A stretch of 6,624 nucleotides of DNA from Chitinophagaceae bacterium UBA2789 (GTDB taxonomy: Bacteria > Bacteroidota > Bacteroidia > Chitinophagales > Chitinophagaceae). Location: positions 687 to 7,310 of the forward strand of contig DEHX01000110.1 in the NCBI GenBank assembly GCA_002352145.1, given 5' to 3'. The position numbers and the translations under genes are program-made. How positions within the stretch are numbered: the stretch's first letter is position 1; every line of letters starts with the position of its first letter. Shown here one piece after another: positions 6,090 to 6,624 of this stretch. Under the pieces are notes generated by a model. That model saw nothing but the letters and a program-made list of their open reading frames with translations, had not been told where the DNA came from and did no database searches.

Positions 6090-6569
6090 ATGACCATCAG
6101 CTTCGGTTACGAAAAACCAAAAGTTTTACAGGCTTTACGGTATCATTTTATCAGCCGGCCCGAAATAAGGATAATGCTGATCCTGGTGAATGTATTTGCC
6201 ATAATGTCTATTACGCTTTATGCATTAAAAAAAATAACACCCATGGCATTTTTCATCGGTTCTTTTCTTTGGGTGGTGCTGATGATCAGTTTTTGGTTCA
6301 TACTGCCGGCATTAGTCTATCGCCGGGCTGCCACTTTTAAGCATGAATTCAGCATGACCTTTGAAGAGGATGGTTTTCAACTGGCACATGAAAGGGGCTC
6401 CAAAACATGGGCCTGGACAGCTTTAAAAAACTACCTGGAAAGTCCTCATTTCTTTCATTTATATTTTGACAGCCGTTCTTTTTTCCTGGTGCCCAAAAGC
6501 GGTTGCAAAGACACCGATGAAGTCTTTGAGTTAAGAAAATTAATTAAATCGAAAGTGAAGAAAGGGTAG
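6090..6569 (+). CDS. Two-TM membrane protein with YcxB-like C-terminal domain
   Basis: A 159-residue inner-membrane protein of unknown function. The N-terminal segment, MTISFGYEKPKVLQALRYHF, is soluble. Two hydrophobic helices follow at about 28-46 and 52-76, separated by the short loop KKITP, which forms a helical hairpin. Residues 80-159 are a beta-rich cytoplasmic tail with FSMTFEEDGFQLAHERGSKTWAWTALKNYLES-type content: a predicted strand, a Trp pair (W107, W109), and then FHLYFDSRSFFLVPKSG, ending in a basic helix. This layout, two TM helices and then an F-x-x-G...W...FLVPK pattern, matches YcxB-like proteins (PF14317). Family membership is likely by pattern; no biochemical role is established for these proteins. 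It is the last gene of the phosphatase group, 15 bases after the lipoprotein stop, and ends one base before a convergent gene. No terminator is seen between them. Confidence 0.88.
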   Translation: MTISFGYEKPKVLQALRYHFISRPEIRIMLILVNVFAIMSITLYALKKITPMAFFIGSFLWVVLMISFWFILPALVYRRAATFKHEFSMTFEEDGFQLAHERGSKTWAWTALKNYLESPHFFHLYFDSRSFFLVPKSGCKDTDEVFELRKLIKSKVKKG

Positions 6570-6570
6570 G

Positions 6571-6624
6571 TCAGAGCTCTTTTTCCATTACAAAGTGCGG
6601 GATCGTTACTTCCGTAAATTCATC
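6571..6624 (-). CDS. C-terminal end of a leftward gene, possibly a GNAT acetyltransferase
   Basis: Reading leftward from the window edge gives 17 open codons, DEFTEVTIPHFVMEKEL, then TGA at 6571-6573. The ending IPHFVMEKEL resembles the last strand of Bacteroidota GNAT-family N-acetyltransferases, where a hydrophobic strand ends in MEK-L. With only 17 residues the family is a guess. The stop is one base from the convergent YcxB-like gene stop, which supports a real gene packed against it. Confidence 0.5.
   Translation of the reverse strand, partial: DEFTEVTIPHFVMEKEL

Noticed and set aside
6573..6584. Palindrome AGAGCTCT followed by T residues after the YcxB-like gene as a terminator
   Set aside because: The palindrome has no loop and only 4 bp per arm, so it cannot form a proper terminator hairpin, and it overlaps the end of the leftward gene.

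Overview
The window looks like a chromosomal piece of a Bacteroidota genome, most likely from the Chitinophagaceae or a close relative. The basis is the coding density and moderate GC, the near absence of Shine-Dalgarno sites, several upstream TAnnTTTG-type (-7) promoter elements, signal peptides ending in Ala-Gln, a collagen-like lipoprotein of a type common in that phylum, and a PhoD-family phosphatase. The genus-level placement is inference from gene style; no rRNA or marker tree is possible here. I see no tRNA, rRNA, CRISPR array, insertion sequence or phage gene.

Left part (1-2354): an AraC-family regulator, cut by the left edge before its second helix-turn-helix, reads leftward. It is divergent from a rightward pair: lpxA (first step of lipid A synthesis) and a small ABC-type ATPase. 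The ATPase start lies inside the end of lpxA (20-base overlap, with one of the few clear ribosome binding sites), so the two are probably translationally coupled. The ATPase lacks the usual Q-loop Gln and switch His.

Middle (2376-4082): a leftward outer-membrane beta-barrel protein converges on the ATPase gene. Divergent from it is a lipoprotein with 19 uninterrupted Gly-X-Y triplets and a C-terminal globular domain. This gene ends in a textbook Rho-independent terminator.

Right part (4102-6624): three closely spaced rightward genes encode a secreted PhoD-like phosphatase/phosphodiesterase, a small lipoprotein resembling DUF3828 proteins, and a two-TM membrane protein with a YcxB-like C-terminal region. 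The phosphatase gene starts only 19 bases after the terminator T-tract, so its promoter must overlap the terminator or it depends on read-through. At the right edge are the last 17 codons plus stop of a leftward gene, possibly an acetyltransferase.

Most products act at the cell envelope (lipid A, outer membrane barrel, two lipoproteins, secreted phosphatase, membrane protein), but nothing shows that they form one system. I found no convincing new multi-gene system. The points most worth a second look are the five-Cys cluster in the AraC sensor region, the degenerate ATPase coupled to lpxA, the collagen-like lipoprotein with a possible surface-export signal and a recent 18-bp repeat duplication, and the terminator-to-phoD junction.
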